A DNA stretch of 64,000 nucleotides. Origin: Flavobacterium beibuense. Lineage in GTDB: Bacteria; Bacteroidota; Bacteroidia; Flavobacteriales; Flavobacteriaceae. Below the pieces are notes generated by a model. That model worked only from the letters and a program-made list of their open reading frames with translations, had not been told where the DNA came from and searched no databases. A program made the translations under genes and the position numbers. The stretch lies in the NCBI RefSeq assembly GCF_004151245.1, contig NZ_JUIW01000009.1:181227-245226 (forward strand), read 5' to 3'. Shown piece by piece: positions 17,399 to 26,842 of the stretch; within the stretch, counting starts at the first letter, position 1; every line of letters starts with the position of its first letter.

Positions 17399-18727
17399 TT
17401 ACAAAATACCCCTTGCTTTTATCTCCAGATATTTGTTTATACTTTCTATGGTAAGGTTCTCCGGCTTGGTTAGTACAGAGTAGATACCATATTTTCTAAG
17501 CTCGCTAACAATAAGCCTTTTTTCAAAAGCAAACTTCTCAGCTATTACCTGATCATATATCTCCTGAACGTTTTCGGCTTTTTTCTGTACAAAAGCATCA
17601 AGCTCTGTATTCTCAAAAAATACAACTACAAGCAAATGGTTTTTTGCTATTCCTTTAAGGTATGGAAGCTGTCTTTTAAGGCCGTCCATAGTCTCAAAGT
17701 TTGTGTACAGCATTATGAGGCTCCTGTGATTAATATTTTTCTTAATGTCTCCATATAGCGTACTGAAGTCACTTTCAAAAAAGTCGGTGCCTACATTATA
17801 CAGGTTTTCCATTATTTTCTGCATCTGAGAGTTGCGCCTTTCAGAAGCTACACGGTTTTCTACTTTTTTAGAAAAAGTAAACATACCGGCCTTATCCTGT
17901 TTTTTAAGGATTACGTTAGAGAGTACAAGTGTAGCGTTAATGGCATAGTCTAAAAGGCTAAGGCCTTCAAAAGGCATTTTCATTACACGCCCCTTGTCTA
18001 TAACCATATAAACGTTTTGAGACTTCTCATCCTGAAACTGGTTCACCATCAGCTGGTTTTTCTTTGCTGTGGCTTTCCAGTTTATGGTACGTATATCATC
18101 TCCCGAAACATATTCTTTTATCTGTTCAAACTCCATGGTATGACCTATACGTCTTATCTTTTTTAACCCGTATTGCATTAGCGTATTGGAAAAAGCCATA
18201 AGGTCGTACTTTCTTAATTGGATGAAAGAAGGGTAGGTGGGTACCATTTGCCCTTCATCAAAAGAAAATCTGCGGCACGCCAGTTTAAGCGGAGATGTTA
18301 CAAACACATTTAGTTTTCCAAAGTGGTATTCACCCCTTTCTACAGGTCTTAATGAATATTCAAATATGTCTTCCTTACCGGTGCTTAAATTTCTTTTTAT
18401 TTCAAAATTACGTATCTGGAATTGTAAAGGAATCTCGTCTATAACCTTTGCAGACACAGGAAATGTATAACCACTGGTAATACTCACCGTAACCGGATTT
18501 TCGTCACCATTAGAAAATTTTTCAGGTGTATTTCTGGATGCGCTGAATTTCTGATTGGTAAAAAGCATCAGGAAATCGATGGCAGTAAACCCAAGGAAAA
18601 TATAAAACAGCAACCACGCCACACGGTACAGTGCAGGGTAGAAATATGCGAGTATGAAGACTACCATGAGTCCTGAAAACACATAGAAAAAGAAATTGTT
18701 AAGATATATTTGTTTAAGCCACTTCAT
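17399..18727 (-). CDS. DUF58 domain-containing protein
   Basis: A 442-aa membrane-anchored protein. Two hydrophobic segments (about residues 12-30 and 33-52) precede a beta-rich region and the DUF58 block at about 195-260, with the hallmark EYVSGDDIRTINWKATAK. The C-terminal part has a von Willebrand A-like layout (VYMVIDKGRVM as a MIDAS-like strand). DUF58 proteins are partners of MoxR AAA ATPases. It is the last gene of the operon, starting on the TAATG that ends moxR. Confidence 0.88.
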   Translation of the reverse strand: MKWLKQIYLNNFFFYVFSGLMVVFILAYFYPALYRVAWLLFYIFLGFTAIDFLMLFTNQKFSASRNTPEKFSNGDENPVTVSITSGYTFPVSAKVIDEIPLQFQIRNFEIKRNLSTGKEDIFEYSLRPVERGEYHFGKLNVFVTSPLKLACRRFSFDEGQMVPTYPSFIQLRKYDLMAFSNTLMQYGLKKIRRIGHTMEFEQIKEYVSGDDIRTINWKATAKKNQLMVNQFQDEKSQNVYMVIDKGRVMKMPFEGLSLLDYAINATLVLSNVILKKQDKAGMFTFSKKVENRVASERRNSQMQKIMENLYNVGTDFFESDFSTLYGDIKKNINHRSLIMLYTNFETMDGLKRQLPYLKGIAKNHLLVVVFFENTELDAFVQKKAENVQEIYDQVIAEKFAFEKRLIVSELRKYGIYSVLTKPENLTIESINKYLEIKARGIL

Positions 18728-19800
18728 TAACGCGGAATTTCTACACTGTCAATTATCTGTTTGATTATCTGCTCGCTTGTAAGTCCTTCCATTTCTCTTT
18801 CAGGAGCTACAACAACACGGTGCTGTAATACAGGTACGGCAGAATCTTTAATGTCATCAGGAGTAACAAAGTCCCTTCCTCTTAGCGCAGCATAACCTTT
18901 TGCCGCATTAAGTATTGCTATAGAAGCACGCGGAGAAGCCCCTAAGTAAAGGAAAGCGTTATCACGTGTATTTGCCACTATTTTAGCAATGTATTCTATT
19001 AGGTTTGGTTCTATAACGATCTGTTTTACCAATCCCTGGTATTTAATGATGTCTTGCTGAGAAAGTATTTTTTTCACATCCTGCAGCTTCTCCTTGTTTT
19101 GAAGTGCATTTTCTCTTTGTAGTATAGAAATCTCCTCTTCAAGCTTAGGATAATCAATAGTTATCTTGAACAGGAAACGGTCAAGCTGTGCTTCAGGCAG
19201 GCGGTAAGTACCTTCCTGCTCAATAGGGTTTTGGGTAGCTATTACAAGGAAAGGTGATTCCATTAACTGAGTTTTTCCTTCTATGGTTATCTGTCTTTCT
19301 TCCATTACTTCAAATAAAGCAGCCTGAGTTTTAGCAGGCGCCCTGTTAATCTCATCAATCAGGATGAAGTTTGAAAAGATAGGCCCTTTCTTAAAGTTGA
19401 ACTCAGACTTTGAAAGATCGAATACCGAAGTTCCTAAAATATCAGACGGCATAAGGTCTGGTGTAAACTGAATCCTGCTGAATCCTAACGTAAGGGTTCT
19501 TGCCAGTAATTTAGCAGTAATTGTTTTTGCAACACCCGGTACACCTTCAAGTAATACGTGGCCGTTAGACAGTATGGCTACAAGCAGCCTGTCTATCATT
19601 TTGTGCTGGCCAACAATTACATTGCCTATTTCTTCTTTAACCTGTGCAATACTGTTTTGTAATTCGGTTAAATCAAGCCTTGTACTAAAGTTTATATTAT
19701 CACTTTGAGTGTTTGTATTTGTTGTATCCGGAGTAAGGTTTTCGGTGTTTGTAAGGTTCTCCGGATTGTTTTCTGCGTTATTGTTTTCGAATGATTCCAT
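18727..19800 (-). CDS. MoxR-family AAA+ ATPase
   Basis: A 357-aa chaperone-like ATPase. An Asn/Thr-rich N-terminal tail of ~45 residues precedes the AAA domain with Walker A GVPGVAKT, Walker B LIDEINRAPAKTQ, sensor 1 ATQNPIEQEGTYRLPEAQLDRF and the lid region GASPRASIAIL. MoxR proteins use ATP to help mature or insert metal or envelope complexes, usually with DUF58/VWA partners, as found here directly downstream. Both ends overlap their neighbours by one base (TAATG), so the whole set is translationally coupled. Confidence 0.93.
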   Translation of the reverse strand: MESFENNNAENNPENLTNTENLTPDTTNTNTQSDNINFSTRLDLTELQNSIAQVKEEIGNVIVGQHKMIDRLLVAILSNGHVLLEGVPGVAKTITAKLLARTLTLGFSRIQFTPDLMPSDILGTSVFDLSKSEFNFKKGPIFSNFILIDEINRAPAKTQAALFEVMEERQITIEGKTQLMESPFLVIATQNPIEQEGTYRLPEAQLDRFLFKITIDYPKLEEEISILQRENALQNKEKLQDVKKILSQQDIIKYQGLVKQIVIEPNLIEYIAKIVANTRDNAFLYLGASPRASIAILNAAKGYAALRGRDFVTPDDIKDSAVPVLQHRVVVAPEREMEGLTSEQIIKQIIDSVEIPR

Positions 19801-20996
19801 TATAATCTTAGATTTTCGATTGCTTTATTTATTTCTATTAAGTCGGCTTCGGTGCTGTCAAAATTATGCCTGTGCCTTTTTATCAAACTTACGGCTTTTT
19901 CAATATCTTCTACAGGCTTGCCTGTTTTTTGGTGAAGTTTTTCTACAAAAGTGCTGTCAAGGCTGTAAGTATCTATAAGGTAAACAGTTCTTATATGTTC
20001 AAGGAAATAGATAATTTTCTTATCTATAATGGTATGATGGTTCCTTTCCTGGAAATAAAGGTTACCTATGGTTTTTGTAAAATCTATGGTAGTGTTTTTA
20101 ACCGGAGGTACTATAGGTACTATTCTTTGTTTTCTCCTTGCATTGAATATCATGAATATCAAAATTCCCAAAAGGCTCAGGTAATATGCATTCTTTAATG
20201 GTTGCTGAGACAGTATATATCTTATAATAGAGTTGCTTTGTCCGTTATTAAAGAAAGAATGCGAATACCAGTAAATATTTTCCTGAGGCAGGTATGATAT
20301 GACATTTTCGGCATATGTATAGTGTTTTCCCCTAAGCAAATGGAAATTAGTAAAAACTGCGGGCTGTGTATGTAGTATAAAATAACCATTGCCGTAGGCT
20401 ACCTTTATAAAGTTTGCCTGCTTAGTAGTTTCATTTACTTCCTGATACCCTAATACTGTAGTGTTTAAAGTGTCAATCTTATTAAAATGGAAAAAGCTTA
20501 TCCCTTCGGAAAGCGATTGGGTTTTATAAGAAAGTTTCTTGTTTGCAAAAGTTAAAGGTATAGAATCCCTTTTGTGATATCCTGAAGAGGTTCCTATCTT
20601 AAGGGAGTCTAATATCACTTCTGGAAAATCTTTCATACTAAGGAAAACGGTATTACCGTATTCTGCAAAGTACAATAGTTCCTGTGCCGACTCTATATCG
20701 ATGGAGTTATATCCTTCAATATTGATAAAAGTTCCGGTTTCGGTATAATCACTTACATCATAATCGTAAAGCGCATTTAAAAACTCATAAGGTGTTTCTG
20801 AGAATTTAGTTACTTTATTGTTTTTAAACAGCGTTTTAGATTCCTTATTCATTACATAAAGGCCTAAAGGAATCTTTTCATTGGTTTGGTAAGAGGGTGT
20901 CCAGTCTATAGACTTTGGCCCAGCGTTTTCTGCCCAGATAATAAGTGTTATGACAATAACAAGCAATACGCTACATATAATAATTGGTTTCTTCAT
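19800..20996 (-). CDS. DUF4350 domain-containing membrane protein
   Basis: A 398-aa protein with an N-terminal membrane anchor (IIICSVLLVIVITLIIWA), then the DUF4350 region (DWTPSYQTNEKIPLGLYVM at about residues 35-55, a pattern typical of the family). A second membrane helix lies near residue 275 (YYLSLLGILIFMIF), and a cytoplasmic helical C-terminus follows. DUF4350 proteins occur repeatedly in Bacteroidetes MoxR operons, and their molecular role is unknown. It starts two bases before the DUF4129 stop codon region ends and is surely co-expressed. Confidence 0.85.
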   Translation of the reverse strand: MKKPIIICSVLLVIVITLIIWAENAGPKSIDWTPSYQTNEKIPLGLYVMNKESKTLFKNNKVTKFSETPYEFLNALYDYDVSDYTETGTFINIEGYNSIDIESAQELLYFAEYGNTVFLSMKDFPEVILDSLKIGTSSGYHKRDSIPLTFANKKLSYKTQSLSEGISFFHFNKIDTLNTTVLGYQEVNETTKQANFIKVAYGNGYFILHTQPAVFTNFHLLRGKHYTYAENVISYLPQENIYWYSHSFFNNGQSNSIIRYILSQQPLKNAYYLSLLGILIFMIFNARRKQRIVPIVPPVKNTTIDFTKTIGNLYFQERNHHTIIDKKIIYFLEHIRTVYLIDTYSLDSTFVEKLHQKTGKPVEDIEKAVSLIKRHRHNFDSTEADLIEINKAIENLRL

Positions 20997-20997
20997 A

Positions 20998-21759
20998 TTA
21001 CAGCGTATTTAAGGTTTTAATAAAAGCTTTTTCGGCTTTAGTAAAAGCTTCTTCATCTATTGCAAATTCTCCATACCATATATATTCGTATACATAGGAC
21101 AGGTATTCAAAATCTTTTCTCAGGCCAGGGTTATTAATTTCATACAGATAGTCTGAATTGGTCTTATCAGGATGCCATTCTATAATTTCCCTGTAGGTTA
21201 GCAATTTTAGTAACCATAGGTAGTAATAGCGTGTTGCCAGCCTGTAATCACCTGTTTGTTTGGTTTCGTTAATTAGATCCTTAAAGTTAACCTGAGCGAG
21301 ATCTTCGCTCATAATCTCATTAATTGATATCTTTTTGCCCGAACGTTTAAATATCCAGAAGATTTCTTTACCGGCAATAGATGAGGCTACAACATAAATC
21401 ACAAAAATGATAAGTATGGCAGCAACTAATTTAGTTATTATTTCTCCCCAGCTTATTCCGTTCTTTTCTTCTACAGCTTCTTCATCTGAAGGCCCGAAAA
21501 TGCTGTCCAGCAAATCTCTTAACCATTCTAAAAATCGGTCCCATGCCGTTTTAGGTTTAGGTTTTATTTCATAAATAAATTCATCGGCCTTATAGCGCTC
21601 TTTAAAGCCGGGTTCAAATTCCCTTTGTGTATAGTTAACGGTATCAGAAACCGATAGAGCTACTTCTGTTGTTACAGAAACAGAGTCATTTACGGTAGCC
21701 TGACCCGATACCAATACAGGGAAGCAGATTAAAACAATATAAATAAGCAGTTTATTCAC
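20998..21759 (-). CDS. DUF4129-like membrane protein
   Basis: A 253-aa protein with a signal peptide (NKLLIYIVLICFPVLVSGQ), a short periplasmic part, one membrane helix at about residues 110-125 (LVAAILIIFVIYVVA), and a C-terminal helical domain with REIIEWHPDKTNSDYLYEI and YEYIWYGEFAIDEEAF. That domain matches the DUF4129 pattern known from MoxR and transglutaminase clusters. The start is a GTG at 21759, overlapping the previous gene by eight bases. No upstream alternative gives a better signal peptide. Confidence 0.82.
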   Translation of the reverse strand: MNKLLIYIVLICFPVLVSGQATVNDSVSVTTEVALSVSDTVNYTQREFEPGFKERYKADEFIYEIKPKPKTAWDRFLEWLRDLLDSIFGPSDEEAVEEKNGISWGEIITKLVAAILIIFVIYVVASSIAGKEIFWIFKRSGKKISINEIMSEDLAQVNFKDLINETKQTGDYRLATRYYYLWLLKLLTYREIIEWHPDKTNSDYLYEINNPGLRKDFEYLSYVYEYIWYGEFAIDEEAFTKAEKAFIKTLNTL

Positions 21760-22672
21760 TTTCGCCTCCTATTAAATCTATTTGAGAATGAAGAGAATTG
21801 TTTCCTTTTTCTTCCTCATTACTATAGTAAATCATTCCCTGGCCTATTAAAGCCAGATTTGTTATTGCAAAGCTTAAAAGTACAGAGAAGATTGTACCTA
21901 TTATGGAAAGAATACTTATGCTCTCGTCAAACATTTCAGGGTTAGCCTGGTCCAGTAATGTAAAGGTTCCTATTAGTCCCGGAAGAGCGGTAACACAAAA
22001 CATAACAGCAAAGACTATAATACCCATTATAGCAGTTGCACCCACATTTTTCCAAAAGCCGTTAAGTACCATAGTGAACCCATTACCCATAGAGGTAAAA
22101 AAGCCATTATCTTTAGTTAGGTTGTCATAAAAAGAAAGCAGTACCCAACTGGCCATGAAAGACCCCATTACAGCAAATACAAAGAATCCTAAAATAGAAC
22201 CGAAAAGTCCTAAAGCAGCAAATATAAGCCCCATAACAAAAGCTGTTATAAAGAATACCAAGAATGTTAATGGAAGGAAAGAGATAAGTGAAGCTATAGG
22301 GAAAAGAATTATTTTTCCCAGCTTAGCCTTCAACAGAGCTACCACATCTTTAGTTTCCGGAGCATCTTTTTCCTGTATTGCCTTTAGGTAGAATACCGCA
22401 ACACTATAACATACAAGAGATAGTACTATGAAAAGAAAATAAGCTAAAGCCCCTAAAATAACAAACATGCTTTTACCTATCATAGAAATTGTTCCTTCGG
22501 TATAACCTAAAAAGAACTTAGCTAACAAAAATGTAACAAGTGATATTACCAGTAATATACTGCCGCTTATAATAAAATAGCTTTTAAGATAGTTTTTGCC
22601 GTGTGTCTTAAAAAAAGAGAAAGTATCATTAATAAGAGCACTAAAATTACGTTGTTTATATAGTTGAAACAT
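21752..22672 (-). CDS. Unknown multi-pass membrane protein of the MoxR operon
   Basis: A 306-aa integral membrane protein with about six to seven hydrophobic segments (for example ILLVISLVTFLLAKFFL, MFVILGALAYFLFIVLSLVCY, FLPLTFLVFFITAFVMGLIFAAL, ATAIMGIIVFAVMFCVTA). The soluble ends are short, and the last ~25 residues are charged. I cannot name a family with certainty. Gly-rich membrane helices and position resemble the DUF4013-type proteins of such operons. It overlaps the SpoIIM-like gene by 17 bases and the DUF4129 gene by 8. Confidence 0.75.
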   Translation of the reverse strand: MFQLYKQRNFSALINDTFSFFKTHGKNYLKSYFIISGSILLVISLVTFLLAKFFLGYTEGTISMIGKSMFVILGALAYFLFIVLSLVCYSVAVFYLKAIQEKDAPETKDVVALLKAKLGKIILFPIASLISFLPLTFLVFFITAFVMGLIFAALGLFGSILGFFVFAVMGSFMASWVLLSFYDNLTKDNGFFTSMGNGFTMVLNGFWKNVGATAIMGIIVFAVMFCVTALPGLIGTFTLLDQANPEMFDESISILSIIGTIFSVLLSFAITNLALIGQGMIYYSNEEEKGNNSLHSQIDLIGGESE

Positions 22673-23636
22673 CTTTAAGGTGTGTTTTTTTGTAAACCCA
22701 ATAAGGGTATATTAAAAAATAAAATGATATTAACGATAATGTAACCAGTATTATGGCAACACTAAGAAAATTAGGCATATCGGGTGAATAGCGGGTTATA
22801 AACCCTTCCAGTATACCTGCCATTATGGTAAAAGGCATGGTACCTATTACTATTTTCAGACTGTTTTTTATTCCGATTTTTAAGGAAGCCATTCTTGAAT
22901 ATGTTTTAGGGAACAGTATAGACGCCCCTAATACCAAACCGGCAGCGGCCTCTATAACCATAGCAAAAATTTCCATAGAACCGTGTATCCATATACCGCG
23001 TACACTTTCCCAAAACACGCCATGCTCATAAAAGAAATACTGAAAAGAGCCCAACATGATACAGTTTGATAGCAATACATAGCCTGTGCCAAGGCCTCCA
23101 AAAGCCCCCAGTACATAAGATGTAATTCCTACTCTTAGGTTGTTTAGGGTAATGTAAAACCACATTCCCCAGTTACTACCATCTTTATAAACCGCAACAG
23201 GGTTGCCGTTTTCTATGTTTTCCAGAGTCATGTTTACATAACCGTCTCCTAAAATAAGCCTTACAAAACTACCATCGTTCATGGCCGATAAAACGCCTAT
23301 TCCGGTGAATATAAAGAACATGATAAAGGCATAAAGTACATATCTCCTGTATTCGTAAACAATAAGTGGTACTTCGGTCTTAAAGAAACTTATAAACCTA
23401 TTGCCTTCTTCACGTTTGGTCTTATAAATTTTTTGATAGGTAATTGCAGCTAAATGATTTAGATAAGTAACTGTCTTACTTTTAGTGTAATAGGTTTGAG
23501 CATAAGAGAGATCGTTAACTAAATGTATATACAGGCTGGCTAACTCATCAGGATTTTTTTTAGCTTTACCAAAAATAGCCTGTTCAAATTCAAGCCATTT
23601 TTCTTTATTTTGTTTTATAAATGCTGCTTCTCTCAT
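22656..23636 (-). CDS. SpoIIM/DUF95-family stage II sporulation M-like membrane protein
   Basis: A 326-aa membrane protein with a cytoplasmic N-terminal ~100 residues (MREAAFIKQNKEKWLEFEQ) and five or so membrane helices. The family's signature region is LGAFGGLGTGYVLLSNCIMLGSF plus WIHGSMEIFAMVIEAAAGL. Despite the name, the family is common in non-sporulating bacteria, where it sits beside RDD and MoxR genes, as here. I start at the ATG at 23636, because an upstream GTG reading would run through most of the divergent RDD gene's start and gives an unlikely N-terminus. First gene of the six-gene operon. Confidence 0.88.
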   Translation of the reverse strand: MREAAFIKQNKEKWLEFEQAIFGKAKKNPDELASLYIHLVNDLSYAQTYYTKSKTVTYLNHLAAITYQKIYKTKREEGNRFISFFKTEVPLIVYEYRRYVLYAFIMFFIFTGIGVLSAMNDGSFVRLILGDGYVNMTLENIENGNPVAVYKDGSNWGMWFYITLNNLRVGITSYVLGAFGGLGTGYVLLSNCIMLGSFQYFFYEHGVFWESVRGIWIHGSMEIFAMVIEAAAGLVLGASILFPKTYSRMASLKIGIKNSLKIVIGTMPFTIMAGILEGFITRYSPDMPNFLSVAIILVTLSLISFYFLIYPYWVYKKTHLKDVSTI

Positions 23637-23658
23637 AGGGAAGCTAAAATAAAAAAAT

Positions 23659-24390
23659 ATGTCAGAATTATCCATAACCACAACACAAAATGTAAATATA
23701 AATTTTAACACGGCCTCTGTTGGCGAAAGGATACTGGCTTATCTTATTGACTTTGTTATTTTTATAGCTTATTACATTATAATGTATGGGGTTTTACATG
23801 CCGGAGACTGGTATCAGGGAGATGATCGTGCAGTAAACGCAGCTATAAACGGACTAATATCTTTACCGGTGTTGTTTTATGCACTAACTCTTGAAAGCCT
23901 TTTGGAAGGACAGACAGTAGGGAAGAAGGTTTTAAAAATTAAGGTGATTAAAATAGATGGCTATCAGTCGGGTTTTATAGACTATGTGCTTCGATGGATT
24001 TTCAGGATTATAGAGGTTACACCGCCACTAAGCTTTATAGGGCTTGTTATAATGATAGTGAGTAACAAAACCCAAAGATTGGGAGATATGGCTGCCGGTA
24101 CAGCCGTTATAGATCTTAAAAACAAAATTACAATAGACCATACCATACTTAAAGAGCTTAAGGACGACTATGTGCCTACTTATCCGTTAGTTATCAGACT
24201 TAGTGATAATGATATGAGGATTATTAAAGAGACTTATGAAACAGCCGTTAAGAGTGCTGATTTTGATGTTATCAATAAACTGGAATATAAGATAGGGGCA
24301 GTTACCGGAATTAAATCGGTTTCTAAAAGCCCAATGGCTTTTATTGATACTATTATAAAAGACTACAACTACTATACACAAAAAATGTAA
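23659..24390 (+). CDS. RDD-family membrane protein
   Basis: A 243-aa protein. The RDD domain occupies about residues 18-155: VGERILAYLIDFVIFIAYY carries the first Arg-Asp pair, EGQTVGKKVLKIKVIKIDG the central motif, and KTQRLGDMAAGTAV the final Asp region. Three membrane helices are visible. The C-terminal ~90 residues are soluble and helical. The gene is divergent from spoIIM with only 22 bases between the starts, so the two promoters must overlap the opposite gene. That arrangement and the known association of RDD with SpoIIM and MoxR suggest a common function. Confidence 0.88.
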   Translation: MSELSITTTQNVNINFNTASVGERILAYLIDFVIFIAYYIIMYGVLHAGDWYQGDDRAVNAAINGLISLPVLFYALTLESLLEGQTVGKKVLKIKVIKIDGYQSGFIDYVLRWIFRIIEVTPPLSFIGLVIMIVSNKTQRLGDMAAGTAVIDLKNKITIDHTILKELKDDYVPTYPLVIRLSDNDMRIIKETYETAVKSADFDVINKLEYKIGAVTGIKSVSKSPMAFIDTIIKDYNYYTQKM

Positions 24391-24995
24391 TGTTTTTTTA
24401 CCTCATTGATGTTTTTGGGACTATGGCATTTGCCATATCCGGAGTTTTAACCGCGCTTAATAAAAAAATGGATCCTTTTGGGGTTTTTGTTATTGCCTTT
24501 GTTACCGCAGTAGGCGGAGGAACCCTGCGTGATGTTTTGATAGGAAGGTCGCCTGTAGGATGGATGAGGGATCTTAATTATGTATATGTAATTATTGCGG
24601 GATTCTTTTTGGCGGTTATTTTCAGGAAAAAACTGGACAAGCTGCGCACATCGCTTTTCTTTTTTGATACCATAGGCCTTGGGGTGTTTACACTTATTGG
24701 CTTGGAAAAAGGTTTGGAAGTAAACCTGCATCCTGTAATATGTGTGGCACTGGGTACCATGACAGCATGTTTTGGCGGAGTAACCAGGGATATATTGTGT
24801 AACGAGATTCCTGTAATATTCAGGAAAGAGATATATGCCACCATCTGTATTTTGGGAGGCTGTGTTTTCTTCCTGCTAAAAGCACTGCATGTACCCGACG
24901 GATTACTTTATATACTTACATCGGGAGTTATTATAGCTACGAGGCTTATGGCGGTTGTGTTTAAATGGTCACTGCCACCTTTAAGCAGGGATTAA
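24390..24995 (+). CDS. UPF0126/TRIC-like trimeric cation channel family protein
   Basis: A 201-aa protein with seven predicted membrane helices made of two similar halves. Each half carries the family glycine motif: AVGGGTLRDVLIGRSPVGW at about residues 41-59 and CFGGVTRDILCNEIPVIF at about 127-144. Bacterial homologues form trimeric potassium-permeable channels. The ATG overlaps the RDD stop by one base (TAATG), so it is coupled to RDD. Its stop codon interlocks with the stop of the converging downstream gene. Confidence 0.88.
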   Translation: MFFYLIDVFGTMAFAISGVLTALNKKMDPFGVFVIAFVTAVGGGTLRDVLIGRSPVGWMRDLNYVYVIIAGFFLAVIFRKKLDKLRTSLFFFDTIGLGVFTLIGLEKGLEVNLHPVICVALGTMTACFGGVTRDILCNEIPVIFRKEIYATICILGGCVFFLLKALHVPDGLLYILTSGVIIATRLMAVVFKWSLPPLSRD

Positions 24996-25549
24996 TCTTC
25001 AATAAGATACATTTCCTGCAGCTGATTTATTACCACAGTAAGTAAATGGTAAATGGTTTCCAGTTCCCTAAAATCCTTAATGTCTTTCTGGGTGTTATAA
25101 CATAGCTCATATAGGTTTTCGGGAGCTTTTCTGTTCCAAAAGGTTTTGCTGTTAGACAGAGTTATATAGATATACTTAAAGTTTTCAATTTCATTTCTCA
25201 CTTCAGGAGTTCTTAATAACTGCTTTATTTTAAATCCGTCATTACTTTTTACGATATACTTTTCATCAAATTCAGGATTGCCTACAAGTATATCCTGCAT
25301 CCCGAAGTATTTAGCAATAGTTGTAAAAAAATTGCTGTTGTATACCTGAAATATAAAATCTTTCTTCAAATAAAGAAACGCTGTTACTTTTGTGCAGGTC
25401 TGGCTTGTTTCGTCTCCGGTAGTGTAGTTTTCAAATACAATTCTGTTTCCCTTGTAGTTCTTTTCTACTTTTGAGGTATGCCAAAAACTTTTTTTTACAA
25501 ATTCTCCCTGTATGTGTTCGGCAAATTCCTGCCACTTTTTTGTATTCAT
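24992..25549 (-). CDS. Unknown 185-aa soluble protein
   Basis: I do not recognise it with certainty. It has a beta-rich N-terminal two thirds (QGEFVKKSFWHTSKVEKNYKGNRIVFENYT), a central FDEKYIVKSNDGFKIKQLL reminiscent of the C-terminal part of DUF3137-type proteins, and a helical tail (ELETIYHLLTVVINQLQEMY). There is no signal peptide or membrane segment. It starts inside the end of the MutS-like gene (ATGA overlap) and is therefore translated together with it. Its stop interlocks with that of the opposing gene at a TTAA. Confidence 0.75.
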   Translation of the reverse strand: MNTKKWQEFAEHIQGEFVKKSFWHTSKVEKNYKGNRIVFENYTTGDETSQTCTKVTAFLYLKKDFIFQVYNSNFFTTIAKYFGMQDILVGNPEFDEKYIVKSNDGFKIKQLLRTPEVRNEIENFKYIYITLSNSKTFWNRKAPENLYELCYNTQKDIKDFRELETIYHLLTVVINQLQEMYLIED

Positions 25550-26832
25550 GATAAAGTGTGTTTGTGCTGTAAGAGTTCATTAAGGCCTTCTTTCTCGAAA
25601 AGGATACGGCCTATTTTAATATCGCTCCATCCCGGTTTAAGCTCATAAGTAAAAGCGGGAGTACTTTCTTTAAGGTTGCAGTCTAAGTAATAGGTTGCTA
25701 TACTTCCGTCCTGTATCTCTTCCATTTCGGTAAGCTGGTGGAGATGGCTCGAAACAAAAAACAATGAGTTTTTAAAATTAAGCAAGCCTTTTAGTGTGGT
25801 TTTACTTATTTCAAGGGCATCATCAATATTGGTTCCTCTGAATAGTTCATCAAAAACGGCATAATGCGGTTTATCTGTACCCGACAGCTCTACCACTTTC
25901 TTCAGGTTTATAATCTCGGTCATGAAATGGCTGTAGCCGCTTTGCAGGTCGTCGTTGAGATTGATAAATACCGATATATTATCATACTTAGGTATCTTCG
26001 CTCCCTGTGCCGGTACTGCAAAGCCTATGTTGCCCAAATAAATGCAAATACTGATTGCTTTTAAAAGTGTTGACTTGCCCGACATGTTAGGGCCGGTAAT
26101 TAGTATTACATTGTTATTTGCCTCAAAGGAGTTTTTTACAGGATTAGCCAATAACGGATGATAGAATTGGGTAAGGGCTACCTGTTTCCCGGTTATTTCA
26201 GGAAAGACAAATTTATGTTGTCTTATTCCTTTTGCAATAGATATATAGGCTTCAAACAGGGTATAGGCATCCTGAAAAGCTGTTATTTCCTTTTTTCTCT
26301 TTTTAACCGAAATAAGATTGATAATCTGGATGATGTGCTTAACCCCAAACTTATTTGACCTGATAAGGTTTTCATAATAATCCAGTTTAAAGCTATTTAA
26401 AAAATCATCAATTAGCCTTATGTCGTTTTTGTACTCTTCAGGGAAAGGGGCTGTAACAATCCTTTTTATATAATGGTTGTGCAGCCTGTGAAAAAGCATG
26501 ATAAGCTGTACACAACGGCTACGGTAATCAGAATGTTTCTGTTTGGAGAAATGAAGTTTTAACTTTAGCCCTTTTTCAAGGAATTCCTCATCATCAAAGC
26601 TCTGCAAAAAAATGTAGACCTGCCTAAAGTCTATACGGGAATAAGAATAGGTTTCAAAAAGGGAAATATTTTCCAGGAAACCCTTTATAACCTGCTGTCT
26701 GTAAAGTATTTTTTCTTTTGTTTCGAGAGGCTTAAGCAACAGGCTTTTTACGGTTGCCTTAGCGTCGTCGTTTAGCGTATAATTAAAAAGGTTGAGGATG
26801 TCCTCATTAATACTCAGGTCTTTAATTTCCAT
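25546..26832 (-). CDS. Short MutS-like ATPase without mismatch-recognition domain
   Basis: A 428-aa protein. The last ~200 residues are a MutS-type ABC ATPase: Walker A GPNMSGKST at 247-255, a Q-loop/signature region DDLQSGYSHFMTEI near 293-307, Walker B AVFDELFRGTN at 325-335 and the switch His in VSSHLHQL. The N-terminal ~230 residues resemble the MutS core lever/clamp helices. The mismatch-binding and connector domains of MutS are missing, as in MutS-related proteins of Bacteroidetes whose role is not known. It starts 10 bases after the T9SS surface-protein gene and overlaps the unknown 185-aa gene. Confidence 0.88.
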   Translation of the reverse strand: MEIKDLSINEDILNLFNYTLNDDAKATVKSLLLKPLETKEKILYRQQVIKGFLENISLFETYSYSRIDFRQVYIFLQSFDDEEFLEKGLKLKLHFSKQKHSDYRSRCVQLIMLFHRLHNHYIKRIVTAPFPEEYKNDIRLIDDFLNSFKLDYYENLIRSNKFGVKHIIQIINLISVKKRKKEITAFQDAYTLFEAYISIAKGIRQHKFVFPEITGKQVALTQFYHPLLANPVKNSFEANNNVILITGPNMSGKSTLLKAISICIYLGNIGFAVPAQGAKIPKYDNISVFINLNDDLQSGYSHFMTEIINLKKVVELSGTDKPHYAVFDELFRGTNIDDALEISKTTLKGLLNFKNSLFFVSSHLHQLTEMEEIQDGSIATYYLDCNLKESTPAFTYELKPGWSDIKIGRILFEKEGLNELLQHKHTLS

Positions 26833-26842
26833 CGGGTGTGGT

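Noticed and set aside
23637..23711. N-terminal extension of the SpoIIM-like gene from a GTG at 23711
   Set aside because: It would read backwards through the start of the divergent RDD gene and yields an atypical N-terminus. The ATG at 23636 gives the family's normal start.
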